A stretch of DNA of 64,000 nt from Tanypteryx hageni (taxonomy: Eukaryota; Arthropoda; Insecta; Odonata; Petaluridae), in the NCBI GenBank assembly GCA_028673005.1, contig CM054116.1, forward strand, positions 145,573,173-145,637,172. Reading direction: 5' to 3'. The notes beneath the pieces are model-generated. The model made no database searches. It had not been told where the DNA came from and saw only the letters and a program-made list of their open reading frames with translations. This document shows, piece by piece, positions 22,441 to 33,554 of this stretch. The stretch's first letter is position 1; every line of letters starts with the position of its first letter. A program made the position numbers and the translations under genes.

Positions 22441-23335
22441 AAGATGTTTGATAAGCCGTTTGTGATGCCTGGGACGAAGGGGATTTTTACGTATTTTGGT
22501 TTTTCGGGGGGCGTGCTTGTGAGAGTAATCCGTTTTTTCAAAGAAAGACTGCGCTTGTGTTTGTGTAAAATATTTTCTATCATCTGAGGGTCGTAACCAT
22601 TGATTTTAGCGCATTTTTTGATATATTTTAATTCTGTGAGGAAATCAACTTTAGAAAGAGGAACCTGTAAGAGTCTATGTGCCATTGAGTGGAATGGTGC
22701 TAATTTATGTGAAATAAGGTGGTTGGAATCTGAGGGAATGTACGTGTCTGTGTGTTTGGGTTTGCGGTAAATCCCGAACTTGATTTGGTTGTTTTCTCTT
22801 TTTACGAGAAGGTCAAGAAATGGCAATGTATTTTGTTTTTCAACTTCATGTGTAAATTTAATGGAAGGATATTGATCGTTTAGTTGCTGTAGAAAATCAG
22901 TTAAGTTATTATTGGAGGTATCGAAAATCGCGAAAATATTGTCAACGTATCTTAGCCATAAGCGTGGGAAATATTTGAAAGTGTTTTTGCATTGTTTCTC
23001 GAAGTTGACCATGAATAGGTTGCTAAGAAAGGTGAAAGGGAGTTTCCCATTGTTGTACCGTAGTTTTGTTGGTAGAACTTGTTGTTAACTTGAAAGAAAT
23101 TTTGGTTCATGCATAAGCGTGTTAGTCGTACTAATTCATCTACTGTATTTAATGGTAAGTTTCGATCGGCGAGCCATTCTTCGAGGAATTGTAATGTTTC
23201 ATTGATGGGAACGCTAGGAAAGAAACATCAAAAGAAACTAAAATTTCACTGTCCTGTAGTATTATGTCTTTAACTTCGTTAATGAAATGAGGACTGTTTT
23301 TTATATTTGAATCATGTTCCATATAAAAACCCACC
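22441..23335 (-). pseudogene. PLE E reverse transcriptase, C-terminal part
   Basis: Same family as PLE D. On the reverse strand: HDSNIKNSPHFINEVKD, ILVSFDV with a frameshift at the same base context as in PLE D, LVRLTRLCMNQNFF (with small changes), then MVNFEKQCKNTF, WLRYVDNIFAIFD, LPFLDLLVKREN, GIYRKPKHTDTYIPS and KYVKIPFVPGITNGLSNIF, where it ends. The catalytic box reads YVDN, a lost aspartate. A frame break near 23040 adds to the damage. No GIY-YIG domain remains. Confidence 0.88.
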
Positions 23336-23605
23336 TATGGATGACATTGTGGCAGACATTGAATCTTCTATTAAAACCTTATCAAATAACAGCAAAAATA
23401 TCATTAGATCCACCGCATTATCGCAGATAACAGAAAACATTGCCAAAAAGGAATAAAAAACAACATAAACATTCCGAACACAACACAATCAAGTCTCTTA
23501 ATAATAAAAATTGTTTTTATCTAAAGGCAGACAAAGGAAACACTGTAGTCATAATGCAAAAAGACCAATACCACTACACCGTAGTCTCCAATTCCTTTTT
23601 TAATG
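23336..23605 (+). pseudogene. PLE E N-terminal part, inverted
   Basis: Forward-strand continuation in opposite orientation. DDIVADIESSIKTLSNNSKN, then after a stop near 23455 (in another frame) KSLNNKNCFYLKADKGNTVV, with the PLE N-terminal motif KADKGNTVVIM. Together with 22441-23335 it forms a head-to-head arrangement in which the 5' part of the element is flipped, as in 5' inversion by twin priming. Confidence 0.8.
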
Positions 23606-23981
23606 TTTACCATAATCGGTAATGACATATTGCACATTAAAATTTGTTGGATCACTATAGGTACCTTTCTGTTTTGTCAGCCACAGCGCCTTTCCCGTAC
23701 AATTACATACACGGGTTTAGTTATACGTTTTTCAGTTAATTTCCGTAATGTTGGAAAAAAACATTCGATGCTTCTTTTTTTCCTCGATATCGTATACGAG
23801 TCGCTTCTGTCGTATATAACTTCACAGACAAATTTAGTCACTTTCGTCGTTTATTTGTCACCTTTCTGGGTGTAGTGTCTGATGGGAAATGAAAACAAAA
23901 AGCACTTCGTGTGTTCATACAAGATTTCGTTTAGCAGTTTACATGTAAAAAAATTCAAAACTATTATAGACTGTGTCAACC
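23606..23981. other. Upstream region of PPP1R11
   Basis: About 375 bases between PLE E and the first PPP1R11 codon. It should contain the promoter and 5' untranslated region, but no TATA box or other element stands out. Confidence 0.4.
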
Positions 23982-26900
23982 ATGGCTGAGCGGACTGCTA
24001 CGCCTGCTACATCAACTACGGTAGTGGATAAAGAGAACGAACAAGAGGTAATTCAGAATAAATTTGTCCTAGTAACGTACCTGTAGATAATTTTTAGAAT
24101 GCAGAGGGACTGCATCAGTTATGTCGATTTAATTTAGGTCGACTATCTTCAATCTTAAACTTGACCTCGGCATTAAAGTGCCGTTTATCTTATCTAGATA
24201 CCTATTGAAAAGGCTATTTTTATTTTAAAGAACTGGGAGTCTTTGCTCAAAAGCAAAGGTATGTGTGTGTGACATGTTCCTTCCTTTTTGCTGTCAATGA
24301 ATCGTATAACTTGGTGATTTTTTCATTTTTATAATTCAGAAATTCAGTGATGTTTTACCTACCGTTTACCCAGATTGCTTGTCGGATAAAATTGCTTTCA
24401 AGACAAAGTAAGTTTGTTTCATTAGGATGTCGCAAACTAAGTTCCGCAAAGACAACGTTAAACGACGATCGTAATCTGCTGGAAGGCATTAGAGTGCTGG
24501 ATTTAAGCCGTATTGTAATGGGTCCGTATTGTACGATGATATTAGGTGATATGGGAGCTGAGGTTATTAAAGTTGAACGACCAGTGGTTGGTGATGAAAC
24601 AAGACGATGGGGATTACCGGTGAGTGGTGGAGAAACGACATATTTTCTCGCTATTAATCGCAATAAAAAAAGCGTGTGCATTGATTTCAAGTCATCAGAA
24701 GGACGGCAGGCATTGCTCGACTTGGCTGCAGTGAGTGATGTACTTGTAGAGAATTACGTTCCTGGCAAACTGGAGTCTTTGGGTTTAGGTTATCAAGAAT
24801 TCAAGGAAATTAATCCCTCCCTAGTATATGTTTCGCTCACAGGATATGGACCAAATGGACCTTATGCATCTAGACCGGGATATGATGTGATTGCAGCTTC
24901 GGTCGGAGGACTTCTTCACATTACGGGCCCAGAAACGGGAGAACCTTGCAAAGTGGGAGTTCCAATGACTGACATCGCATCGGCTCTGTATGCACATGGT
25001 GCGATTTTGGCATCTCTGCTCAAACGCGAGAGGTCAGGAAGAGGAGAGAAGATCGACGTCAATTTGTTGTCCACGCAAGTTGCTTGTCTCGCCACTGCAG
25101 CCTCAGCATGGCTCAATGCCGGCGAGGAAGCTAAGCGAAGGGGTTCGGCACACGACTGGATCGTACCTTACGAGGCATTGGAAGCTAAATGTGGTGGACG
25201 AATCACCGTCGGAGCAGGAAGCAATGCTCAGTTCAGTGCGTTTTGTCAGTTACTAGGATTGCAGCAACTGGCGACCGAGGCACGATATAAGACCAACGCG
25301 TTTAGGGTTGCCAATCGCGAACCACTTATGGCCACCATTAAGAAACGGTTCAAGGAAAAGACGGTCCAGGAGTGGGTCGAAGTTTTCGATGGTGCATCTT
25401 TCCCTTATGGACCTGTTAATACAATTCCTCTAGTGTTTAAAAATCCGCAAGTTACACACTTGAAATTGGTGAAACAAATGACCCATCCGACAGCAGGAAA
25501 TGTTAGCGTCATTGGTCCTCCGGTGACTTTTTCGTATAGCAATAATGAAGTACGAACTCCCCCTCCATTGCTGGGTGAACATACGAGAGAAATTTTTTCT
25601 AAAGTTTTGAAGTACCCAGAAGGTAAAATAAATGACTTATACAGAATTGGAGCTATTCATTGAGGTTGTGAGATGTGTATTCTAAAAAAATATGCATGAC
25701 TGTATATTACACATTTTGTTTGTGCATCAAACTTTTCTTAGTTTATATGAAAATTGAGGTTTGATTAAGTTTTGATGGTTATTTTTATCATAATTTTATG
25801 TGAAAGACCCATAATAAATTTGTTACTATAACATGTAAGCCAATTATAAGATTGGAAATGTGGGATAAATAAATTATTTTAAAAAAATCTTTTTGGAATT
25901 AAATATTTTAATCAGAAAATATTATAAAATCATTTTCATGAATTGGATTAACTGATTTTGGAAAGAGGGCCTATATATAAGCCATAGGATACCATCCTCT
26001 ACCATCTACTGTGATGATAGGGTATTTTCTAGTACATCCATTTTTACATGCCACTTATGAACAGTTTGAAATATTTTCTGTGCAGTTGGACATGTTTATC
26101 TGCAGTTCTTATAATTTTAAGCATAATTAAACTTTATCATTTTTGTTTGAAAATTGCATCTAGGAGTAAACTGGAGGATGATCATATGTTTGATATATTT
26201 CTGCCTATCTCTGAAGATGGTGTCAAATGCAATTTATCCTATATTGATACTGGTAGTGATGATGAAGGAACTATTAAAAATAATAATTTGGGTTTGAGTG
26301 GAAATTTGATGGCACTTGCAGAACTTCTCTTTGGGTTGGGCTGCACCATCATTTGGGGCAGATACTTTGTCACAAAATCTTTTTACCAGACTTTCTAAAA
26401 AACGTCCATAGGAGCAATAGGGACAGCAAATGCTAAACATATGGCCTATCCTAAAGAATTGATGGAACTCATAAGGGCATGAAAAAACAACAGAGGAGGT
26501 TGTCCACTTGCAGCCAAAGCATGGAATGAAAAATGACTACTTTCTTTTTGTCCTTGGGGTTTGACTCACCCATACACCCTCTTCAGGGTGCAAAAAAGGA
26601 CACAAAATGTTGGTTCGAAGTTATAAGTGCATTGTCCCAACATCGCAACGGTACAGGATATGTTCAGAGAGGATTAGATATAAACTATCAGATATGTGGC
26701 ATGACCCTCCCTGCAAAAAAGTGGTGCCATACGCTGGTCCTTGACCTGATAAATAAAACAGTGCTAATTTATTAAATTTGCCACATAGAAGCCACGAATC
26801 AGCCAAGTTTCCTGCTTAAAAATTTCTATGTGAATCTCATCAAAGATATCATTCTATATAGACGTTCCTTACAGAGGAGGAGGAGGAGGAGGATATAACA

Positions 26901-28708
26901 TATACTATATATAACAGGAGGATACTAATGTTTAGGCACTTCCAGATGTGCTGGAGATTCGAAATTTTTTTCTTAGGTAGGATTTTGTGTAAAACCGACT
27001 AGAAAAAACGAAAATCTTTAAAAAGTGCAGCAATGCGTCCGCTAAAAATTCGCAATTGTTTAAACAAATTTTCAAGGTTTATATATTTCCAAATGTGCCA
27101 CGGAGTTGAAATTTTTTTATAAGTAGAATTCTTAAAAAAACGAAATAGGGATTATACAAATTTTGATATTTTAATTTGTTTGGCAGTTAAAAATTCTTAA
27201 AGTTTAAACAAATAGATAGCTGTTTAGGTACTATGGGATGAGCTAGGAAGCTGAAATTTTCAAATTATTTACAATATAGTAAATTTGCACAAATAAACAT
27301 TACAATTTTACCATATATGTATTGCGGCGGCCGTTAAAAATTATTTAAATTTAAACAATTAGAAAAATATTATTTTATTTCTAGAAGTGCTACAAATTTA
27401 AAATTTCGCTAAAATGTGTAGCATTAGAACCTTATAATGAAGAAAGTGTAAATTTTTAAAATTGCGACATTTGGAGATTGTTTTAAACTATTATTCTTAC
27501 ATGTGGGAAAAACGAAAATCGCTGCAGAAATGAAATCTTTAGAATTAAAAGACCATTTGTAATGTTGAAATTTCTGTCTGAAAAATGAATGTTCTTTTAA
27601 TGTGAGATGAAATGCTTGCAGTATGCAAGCACCAACTACTAGTAATTCATGGGTTCATTGGCAGAAAGGAACCTGGGTGCAAGCCAAGTGTTCTCCCTGA
27701 ACATAATTTTAGAGATTGCCAATATCCTGAGTAGGTGAGGTAAGAAGAATTCTTGAATGCACGCCATGCAGAAGAAGAAAATATGGAAAAAAGACATTTT
27801 AAGTTTTCTATGTATCAAATAGGATAGTATATATACCCTTGCTTTAGAGATTACCATGTAAATCTCCTCTATAAAATCAATAAAAAGCCAATACAATTTT
27901 GTAACTAGTTAAAATAACCTCTTTTATGGACTTGAGAAAGTTAAAATCAAATAGGATACAAGGTATTTTTATTATTGTGCTTTCCACAAGAAGGGAACAA
28001 ATTCACAGTTTTCTAAAATGTGTTAAGGGCTTTATTATATTAAAAACTGTTTTAGGAACATTCTATCAAAATGTGATTGACGTAATTGAATAATGACCAA
28101 AAATTTCAACCACTTAATGTTTGTCATTCTCTCAGCCAATATTGAGATCCATTAAATGCTGTAGACCCCTGTTTCTTCAATAAATGTCATTAATTTAATT
28201 ATTTAGTATATTTCTAACCTTTCAACTTCTTTTATCAAATTTGTGATTTTTAATATATTAAATAGGCCAATGAAAGGCTTATATTAAGGCTTAAGCTGCG
28301 GAAACCAGAGTCGAAAAAGAAAGTGCAATGGAAATCTGGAACTGTGGATAACGAGAACATGAATAAGAAGAAGTCCAAGTGTGAGTAATAGCCTTTACCT
28401 TTTGTAATATTTATTACGTATTAAGTAATGTGAATAACTTATCTAATTTTATATATATATATATATAACAGCTTACGGAAAAGGAAAGGTAAAATGGTTA
28501 TATGGATGTCAACAAGGTGTTGGGATGAGGAAACCCAGTGAACACTCACCAATCAGACGACTTCAGGTTGGCGAGGCCCCGGGGATGTCGAAGCGACACA
28601 CGTAAAAGAACACTAAAACACAGAAACATCACAAACGTAGAAGCTTTCGGAACTACTCCTTCATCAGCTACAGAGAGAGAACTCCTCATCCCAACACCTT
28701 GTTGACAT

Positions 28709-28778
<70 letters not shown>

Positions 28779-29499
28779 TAATCCAGTAGTTTTAAAACTT
28801 TTTGTGATTCAATGAAGTGAAACGCAACATGAAGAAAGAAATGACTTATTTTCATTTACTCACAAGGAAAATCAATGTACGCTATAAGGTTGGCATTTAT
28901 GTAATAGGAACATTTTCTTCTCTGTCATTATTTATATATATATATATATCAGCTGGTCATGCATCAATTGTCCATATTTTCCTTGCATTCCAGTATTGGG
29001 TCTTTGTCCTTACTTAGAAAAACACTGGTGTGATCCTTTTAGATAACTTCAACCATGTGTGATTCAGTGTGACAACACACATTAACATTCTTTGTACTTG
29101 ATGTGAATAAAACTTTGCATTAACTTTCTCTATTCACTAGCAGTGGTTGATGATTCTACAGAGAGTGCATGAGAACAAAATTTCATATTCCCAAAACTTT
29201 TGCTAATTCTGGAAGAATTCTCAAACATATTGTAAGCCTAATGTGAACTTTTTCATTTTCAACATTTTTATATTACAGGCTGCTGTATATACCACAAGCC
29301 ACATGAATATGATGTTAGTTCATCAGAAAGTGATGACGAGTGTGAGAATTGCTTTGGACATGTAGAAATGAGAAAGAAGAGGGTGAAGGGAGAAGATGAT
29401 GAGAAACCATTGGATGTTCCTGAGAAAGAAAGACAAATGGGAAACAGCGAGGAGCCTCACGACCAAAAGCCCAAAGGTGAACACTCCTCTCAACAATGA
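23982..29499 (+). CDS. PPP1R11: PPP1R11 (protein phosphatase 1 regulatory subunit 11, inhibitor-3), three exons
   Basis: Coding exons 23982-24047, 28266-28380 and 29279-29496, plus stop TGA to 29499 (133 codons; family members are near 126). Splice sites are AG/GTAATT, AATAG/GCC, AAGT/GTGAGT and TTACAG/GC. Exon 2 encodes LRKPESKKKVQWKSGTVDN, where KVQW matches the KVEW-type PP1-docking motif, then ENMNKKKSK. The junction to exon 3 creates the CCCIY block, followed by an acidic Ser-rich stretch and CENCFGH, the Cys/His cluster of this family, which in mammals also acts as an E3 ubiquitin ligase. ATG 23982 lies in CAACCATGG, a good start context. Intron 1 (4.2 kb) contains SUGCT and a piggyBac relic. 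Intron 2 contains a PLE end. AATAAA lies at 29843. Confidence 0.92.
24350..25663 (+). CDS. SUGCT: SUGCT-like mitochondrial CoA-transferase (family III), single exon
   Basis: An intact 437-codon frame. Residues 1-40 are rich in Arg, Lys, Ser and Thr with no acidic residue before about 39, a typical mitochondrial presequence. The rest is a family III CoA-transferase: LEGIRVLDLSRIVMGPYCTM, MGAEVIKVERP, NRNKKSVCIDFKS, VENYVPGKLESLG, SLTGYGPNGPY, RPGYDVIAASVGG and KVGVPMTDIASALYAHG, where Asp208 is the likely acyl-accepting aspartate. C-terminal motifs are DWIVPYEALE and PYGPVNTIP. SUGCT transfers CoA from succinyl-CoA to glutarate. The gene is on the same strand as PPP1R11, inside its first intron, and has no introns itself. 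A splice-acceptor-like TTTTTATAATTCAG ends 11 bases before ATG. AATAAA lies at 25813. A close CaiB/AMACR-type paralogue is less likely. Confidence 0.88.
   Translation: MFYLPFTQIACRIKLLSRQSKFVSLGCRKLSSAKTTLNDDRNLLEGIRVLDLSRIVMGPYCTMILGDMGAEVIKVERPVVGDETRRWGLPVSGGETTYFLAINRNKKSVCIDFKSSEGRQALLDLAAVSDVLVENYVPGKLESLGLGYQEFKEINPSLVYVSLTGYGPNGPYASRPGYDVIAASVGGLLHITGPETGEPCKVGVPMTDIASALYAHGAILASLLKRERSGRGEKIDVNLLSTQVACLATAASAWLNAGEEAKRRGSAHDWIVPYEALEAKCGGRITVGAGSNAQFSAFCQLLGLQQLATEARYKTNAFRVANREPLMATIKKRFKEKTVQEWVEVFDGASFPYGPVNTIPLVFKNPQVTHLKLVKQMTHPTAGNVSVIGPPVTFSYSNNEVRTPPPLLGEHTREIFSKVLKYPEGKINDLYRIGAIH
25664..26159 (+). other. SUGCT 3' untranslated region and flank
   Basis: AT-rich, non-coding. 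It contains a likely polyadenylation signal at 25813-25818. No other feature is recognised before the piggyBac relic. Confidence 0.55.
26160..26870 (+). pseudogene. piggyBac-like transposase relic in PPP1R11 intron 1
   Basis: Decayed forward-strand coding traces: RYFVTKSFYQTF, then KTSIGAIGTANAKHMAYPKE and LMELIRA, corresponding to the piggyBac segment in which the target strand-binding part (DxYFTS...L) precedes GTxxxNR. Next come KNNRGG and KAWNEK, then a shifted frame with HCPNIATVQDMF. Stops occur every 50-80 codons. An acidic stretch IDTGSDDEGT upstream matches the acidic N-terminus usual in this family. No TTAA-bounded ends were found. It is old and inactive. Confidence 0.5.
26871..28265. 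other. Rest of PPP1R11 intron 1
   Basis: AT-rich intronic sequence with an AGG microsatellite at 26875-26892. I recognise no gene, and no transposon end. Confidence 0.5.
28645..28667 (-). ncRNA. Hammerhead-like core in intronic PLE end
   Basis: Reverse strand: CTGATGA, AGGAGTAGTTCC able to form a short helix II (GGA with TCC), then GAAA. It is the canonical hammerhead core CUGAUGA...GAAA. It is antisense to PPP1R11, so it could not cut that transcript. Helices I and III were not resolved. Confidence 0.55.
28711..28774. repeat. (TA)n microsatellite
   Basis: About 32 units of TA next to the PLE end in intron 2 of PPP1R11. A much shorter TA tract lies at the other border (28452-28467). Confidence 0.9.
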
Positions 29500-30286
29500 A
29501 TCGATTTGAAAATATTATTTTCTGGGATAATGGACTTTGTATGGAAGTACGAATGAGAGTGCCGCTATTGGAACATTTAGAAGAATTTTTCTTTAAAAAA
29601 TGTAATATGTTTGGCTCTTAACAAGTCTATGTATTATCAAAATTTTAAAGGAATTTAATGTGATAAGAATTTTCCTTAATTATTTTTTGCCTATATTTTT
29701 CTTGTAGACATAATAATGTTAAACTATATCCATAAAATCATTTAACATTTTGGTAGTCTGTATTGTAAGTTGTCTTACTGTTTCATGGCTAAAAATCAAG
29801 CCCTCAGTGATTTTATACTTTGCAAGTCTGCACACCAGTTATAATAAACCTTACTGTGACAGTTGGGTGGCTTGCTTGCAGTGACTGAATTTCAAACATA
29901 GCTGTGAGGAAGATTACATTTCAAATTTTAAAGTTAATGCTGTTTCTGTAGTTATCTGAGAATGGTAGTATGTAATTGTATAATTTTTAGGCTTATATAA
30001 TTTAAATATCACATTTATTTCCTTTGTGTATTTTTTATAATAGTGTAGTGCAATGTGTTTGATAACAGTTCAAGCTGTTTACTTAATATGTAAATTGATT
30101 TTTAATGAGTAAGTGAACTAAGAATTATTTATAAAACTAGAGCATTTTATTTAAGGTTACTATGCAACATTTCTATTGTGTATAAGTTATTGCCTTGTTT
30201 TACAATGGAATTATTGTCTTTTGCAGAAGGCGAAAATGTTATGCCTAATGTCCATTTCTTTAACCTGGTTAATAAATTTCATAACA
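29500..30286 (+). other. PPP1R11 3' untranslated region and flank
   Basis: AT-rich non-coding sequence after the stop codon. AATAAA at 29843-29848 is a reasonable polyadenylation signal. Nothing else is recognised. Confidence 0.5.
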
Positions 30287-30288
30287 TA

Positions 30289-31480
30289 CCATATTTCTCA
30301 GCATATAAGATGCACTTTTTTCCAAAAAAATTACCCCCAAAATCAGCCTGGGTCTTATACGCTGCAGGTAAGATTATTACTGTTATCATTATTGACACTA
30401 ACAAGCACACTCATCCCCAAAATGGAATAATTGGCAGTCATTCATCGCAAAAACAATAAAATATACAGTATTAATAATTAATAGTGAAAAATTTGTTAAT
30501 ATATACAGTAATACCTTATGCAACGTGAATTCCAAGAATGCATTTTCATTATTATGCTTAAATATGTCTGCTCACAGTGATTACAATTTCGGCGTTTGCG
30601 ATGTTTTAGTTCCTAATGAGCCCATTGAATAGCACAATTAATGCCACAGTAGAATTTGTGTAGATGCCATAAATATTTTATACGTATCTAGGCTAAATAA
30701 TGATACGTGTATTGAGATCGCAATTGCTACAAAAGTGAAAAGATGCCTATGCTATTAGTTATAAGCTCCAATGACTCAATACAAAACAACGCATGGAAAA
30801 TGAGCAGGCACTTCATTTTGGTCCGCCTTCCACAGAAAAAAATTATCTGAATGGAGAAAATGAGGAAAAACTGAAGCTGATGGGATAAGAGAAACAGTCT
30901 TCTTAAGGTTCATCTTAAATGGCCACAACTAGAGGATGAAGTGATGAATAGTAGAACAGGAAGTTTGATATTGCTGTATAGATCAAAATCATTATATACG
31001 AGGCAAAAAGAGTTGCAGAAGAAAAAGGACTAGTTGAGCGTACGTATCATTATTAAATATGCATTCCATTTATTATTTATCCCATTATATTAAAATATCA
31101 TCTTGAACTTAAGTAAGTACTATCGCTAAAGGGTATCTATAGGTGCAATGTGCGCGGCCCACTCCTACAGCTTTAATATGACAGCCAAGTTCACGCTGAG
31201 CACATTTAGCTATACAAGTCTCGAAGCAATTATTTATGTTTTAGATCATCCCTATTTATTTTACGAATTAAGTTCATCTAAAACATTATATTTAACTTAT
31301 CATGCCAGAATATTTTCTGTAAATGTAGCCGGATACGGACTTAATCACTGCTTGAAGTGATACACAATGTGGCCCTTTGTAAATGCCTTAGCGAACCAAA
31401 ATACTTTTTTCCTGAAAAGTCTAAAAAAAAACCGGGGTGCTTCTTATACCCCGGTGCGTCTTATATGCCGAGAAATACGG
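30289..31480 (+). mobile_element. Tigger-type DNA transposon, decayed, with 28-base inverted ends
   Basis: Left end CCATATTTCTCAGCATATAA (30289 on) and the complement of the right end CCGTATTTCTCGGCATATAA (31480 backwards) match over about 28 bases with a few changes, and TA flanks both sides. Inside, about 30920-31040, forward frames retain WPQLEDEVM and IIYEAKRVAEEKGLVE, the CENP-B-type helix-turn-helix domain of Tigger transposases. The rest is too decayed to read. The catalytic domain is not visible, and at 1.2 kb it is an internally deleted copy. Confidence 0.7.
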
Positions 31481-31482
31481 TA

Positions 31483-33554
31483 ATTGTTTTTTTGTTAAAA
31501 TATGCATAAGTTCCTTTCATGAAAGTTATGCTTAACTTTTAAAAGTTTATTACTTTGAAATGTGTATTTCTATGAAATATATGAACTAAAATGGCTTTTC
31601 ATGTGTGAATTTATAAAACTAATGATTATTCATAAAGCAGCAAAATATTACTGTTTTAACCACTGTAAAACTTAAAGAACCAGGAGGCCACCTTGGGTCT
31701 AGGAAGTTGCAGATTCTTGGAAGTTCCTGGATTTTGTGAATCTATACTGACCAATTCAGTTGGCTTTGGAAAGCTAAGACTCATTTTTTATGCAGCTAAT
31801 AAAGTAGTATTGAAGTTGAACAATCTTCAATAGGGAAATATAATATATCAAATAAATAAAAAATGAAGGTTTTTTTTATTTATTGTACTTGTCATGCTAT
31901 CCTCTTGTATTTTTCAAAAGTGACATACGTACATCTGGACAAAACACTAATATCAAATAATGAGCAACCGTCTGCCAAGAGTCAAATTTCTATATTCAGT
32001 TTATGAGGATAACAACTGCAATACGTGTATCACTGCTGTAGCATGCTTCATTTAGCACTGTTTTGTTATAGCACTCGCTAACTCCTGTATCATCGGCACA
32101 TCGTTTTGATCATGTACCGTATTTATCCGAATCCAAGACGAGGTTTTTTTTTCCAAATTTCAGCTTGCAAAAATTGAGGGTCATCTTAAATTCAAGTACA
32201 GAGTGGTATACCGTCAATACATCGAAGTCAATTCGTCACATGTCAATTTGTCACACGACAAATTCATCAGGCATCAATACATTGCATGACAATTACTTAT
32301 ATAATTACATGCAATTACTTATATTGGTTTTAATAATTTTAAAAAATCACCCTTAATGAGCTGCTCTTTATGTTCCCAAATTTCGTAATTTAGCATTATA
32401 CAATATTACAAATACGTTCGAACGGAAAACTAAATTGATCTCACGTATTTGTGTGGCAAAAATAACGCATGTGTGTGTACTAGACCAGGGCTGATGAACT
32501 TTTGGCACACGAAACGATTCTGGTTGGCATGCCACAGAATGAAATAAGAAAAAGAATGTGCTAATACAGCAACATGGCAAAAGTGACCCCAGAAATCTAA
32601 TAAATGTAGGTATTGAAGTGATGCAAAAGAGGCTTCATCTATGAGAGGTACCATCGGTTATATTATGATTTTGGGGGGGAATTCGTTTAATTAATAAAAT
32701 ATAAAACTGAAAATTCTTTATTGCATAAACTGGCAATGTATAACATTGGGATGTTTTTTACAGCAAAATTATGTAAAATTTCTAATTCTCTCAAATTTCT
32801 TGGTGATCTTTGAATCTAATATTAGTTGGCAAAAACTCTTTTAGGGACGCCACGAAAGCCTTCCCACTAAACTTCCTATTTTATTATTGTGAATTTTTGG
32901 ATTGTTGACGTCTACAAATTCAACGTTATGATTAATAACATCTGTATAAATTTTACTACTTACCTGAACTTGACCAAGAACAAATTCATTTACGGCATCA
33001 CTGTCACGCTTTTCTGTTAATTTTAACCTTACTTGTTTTGTTTGCCTACAAATTAACCCCAGAAACCAGTATTGCTGACATTATTATGTACAGTATTAGC
33101 CCATTTTAACGACACCCATGGGATCAAAGTCATGCTGATATAACGAATGGTGCCACAAAATCACATTTCAATTACATTAAGGACATATTTGCTATCTTTC
33201 AAGGATCTCCTTCCGTAGAAGATTTTGTATATGTTCTTCGTTATCTAATGCACTATTTTTTGTTGGAATTATCACGGTGTAACTTATAATTTCATTAATT
33301 TTTGTAATGCTCATTCTGGGAACCATATTATTGTTATTAACAGGCTTAGCCCTCTTTACAAAAAGAAAATATACATATTTGTACTGCAAATAATATTGCA
33401 TAGTCATATCATAAAATTAATTGCACATAAACAGATATAATGTTAAAATTTTCTACAATACATGTTGAGAACTACAATACATATCGAAATTATATACAAT
33501 TGCAGTCATACAATAAATTAAATTGCACATAAACAGGTGTAATGCTAATATTTA
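31483..33554. other. Non-coding region with transposon traces
   Basis: AT-rich. ACCGTATTTATCCGAATCCA at 32117-32136 resembles a lone end of another Tigger-like MITE. CAGGGCTGATGAACTTTTGG at 32486-32505 may be one end of a hAT MITE. Neither has a partner that I can find. No genes seen. Confidence 0.4.

Larger units (their letters stand above)
28452..28774 (-). mobile_element. PLE terminal repeat with short inverted end, in PPP1R11 intron 2
   Basis: A 260-base PLE 3' end in reverse orientation between two (TA)n tracts (28452-28467 and 28711-28774). The body, 28468-28680, matches 37159-37372 in the opposite sense, including TTCCGTAAG-type end, AACACCTTGTTGACATCC and the hammerhead-like core. 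Bases 28679-28712 repeat its AACACCTTGTTGACATCC end in inverted order, so a 30-base stem can form. Insertion next to TA repeats is shared with 36971-37372 and 37433-39303. It lies within the transcribed intron of PPP1R11. Confidence 0.8.

Noticed and set aside
23603..23875. 90-codon frame upstream of PPP1R11
   Set aside because: Hydrophobic, without motif or good start context. Probably chance in promoter or 5' sequence.
28664..28855. Frame rich in Tyr-Ile repeats (also at 37281-37500)
   Set aside because: Translation of a (TA)n microsatellite.
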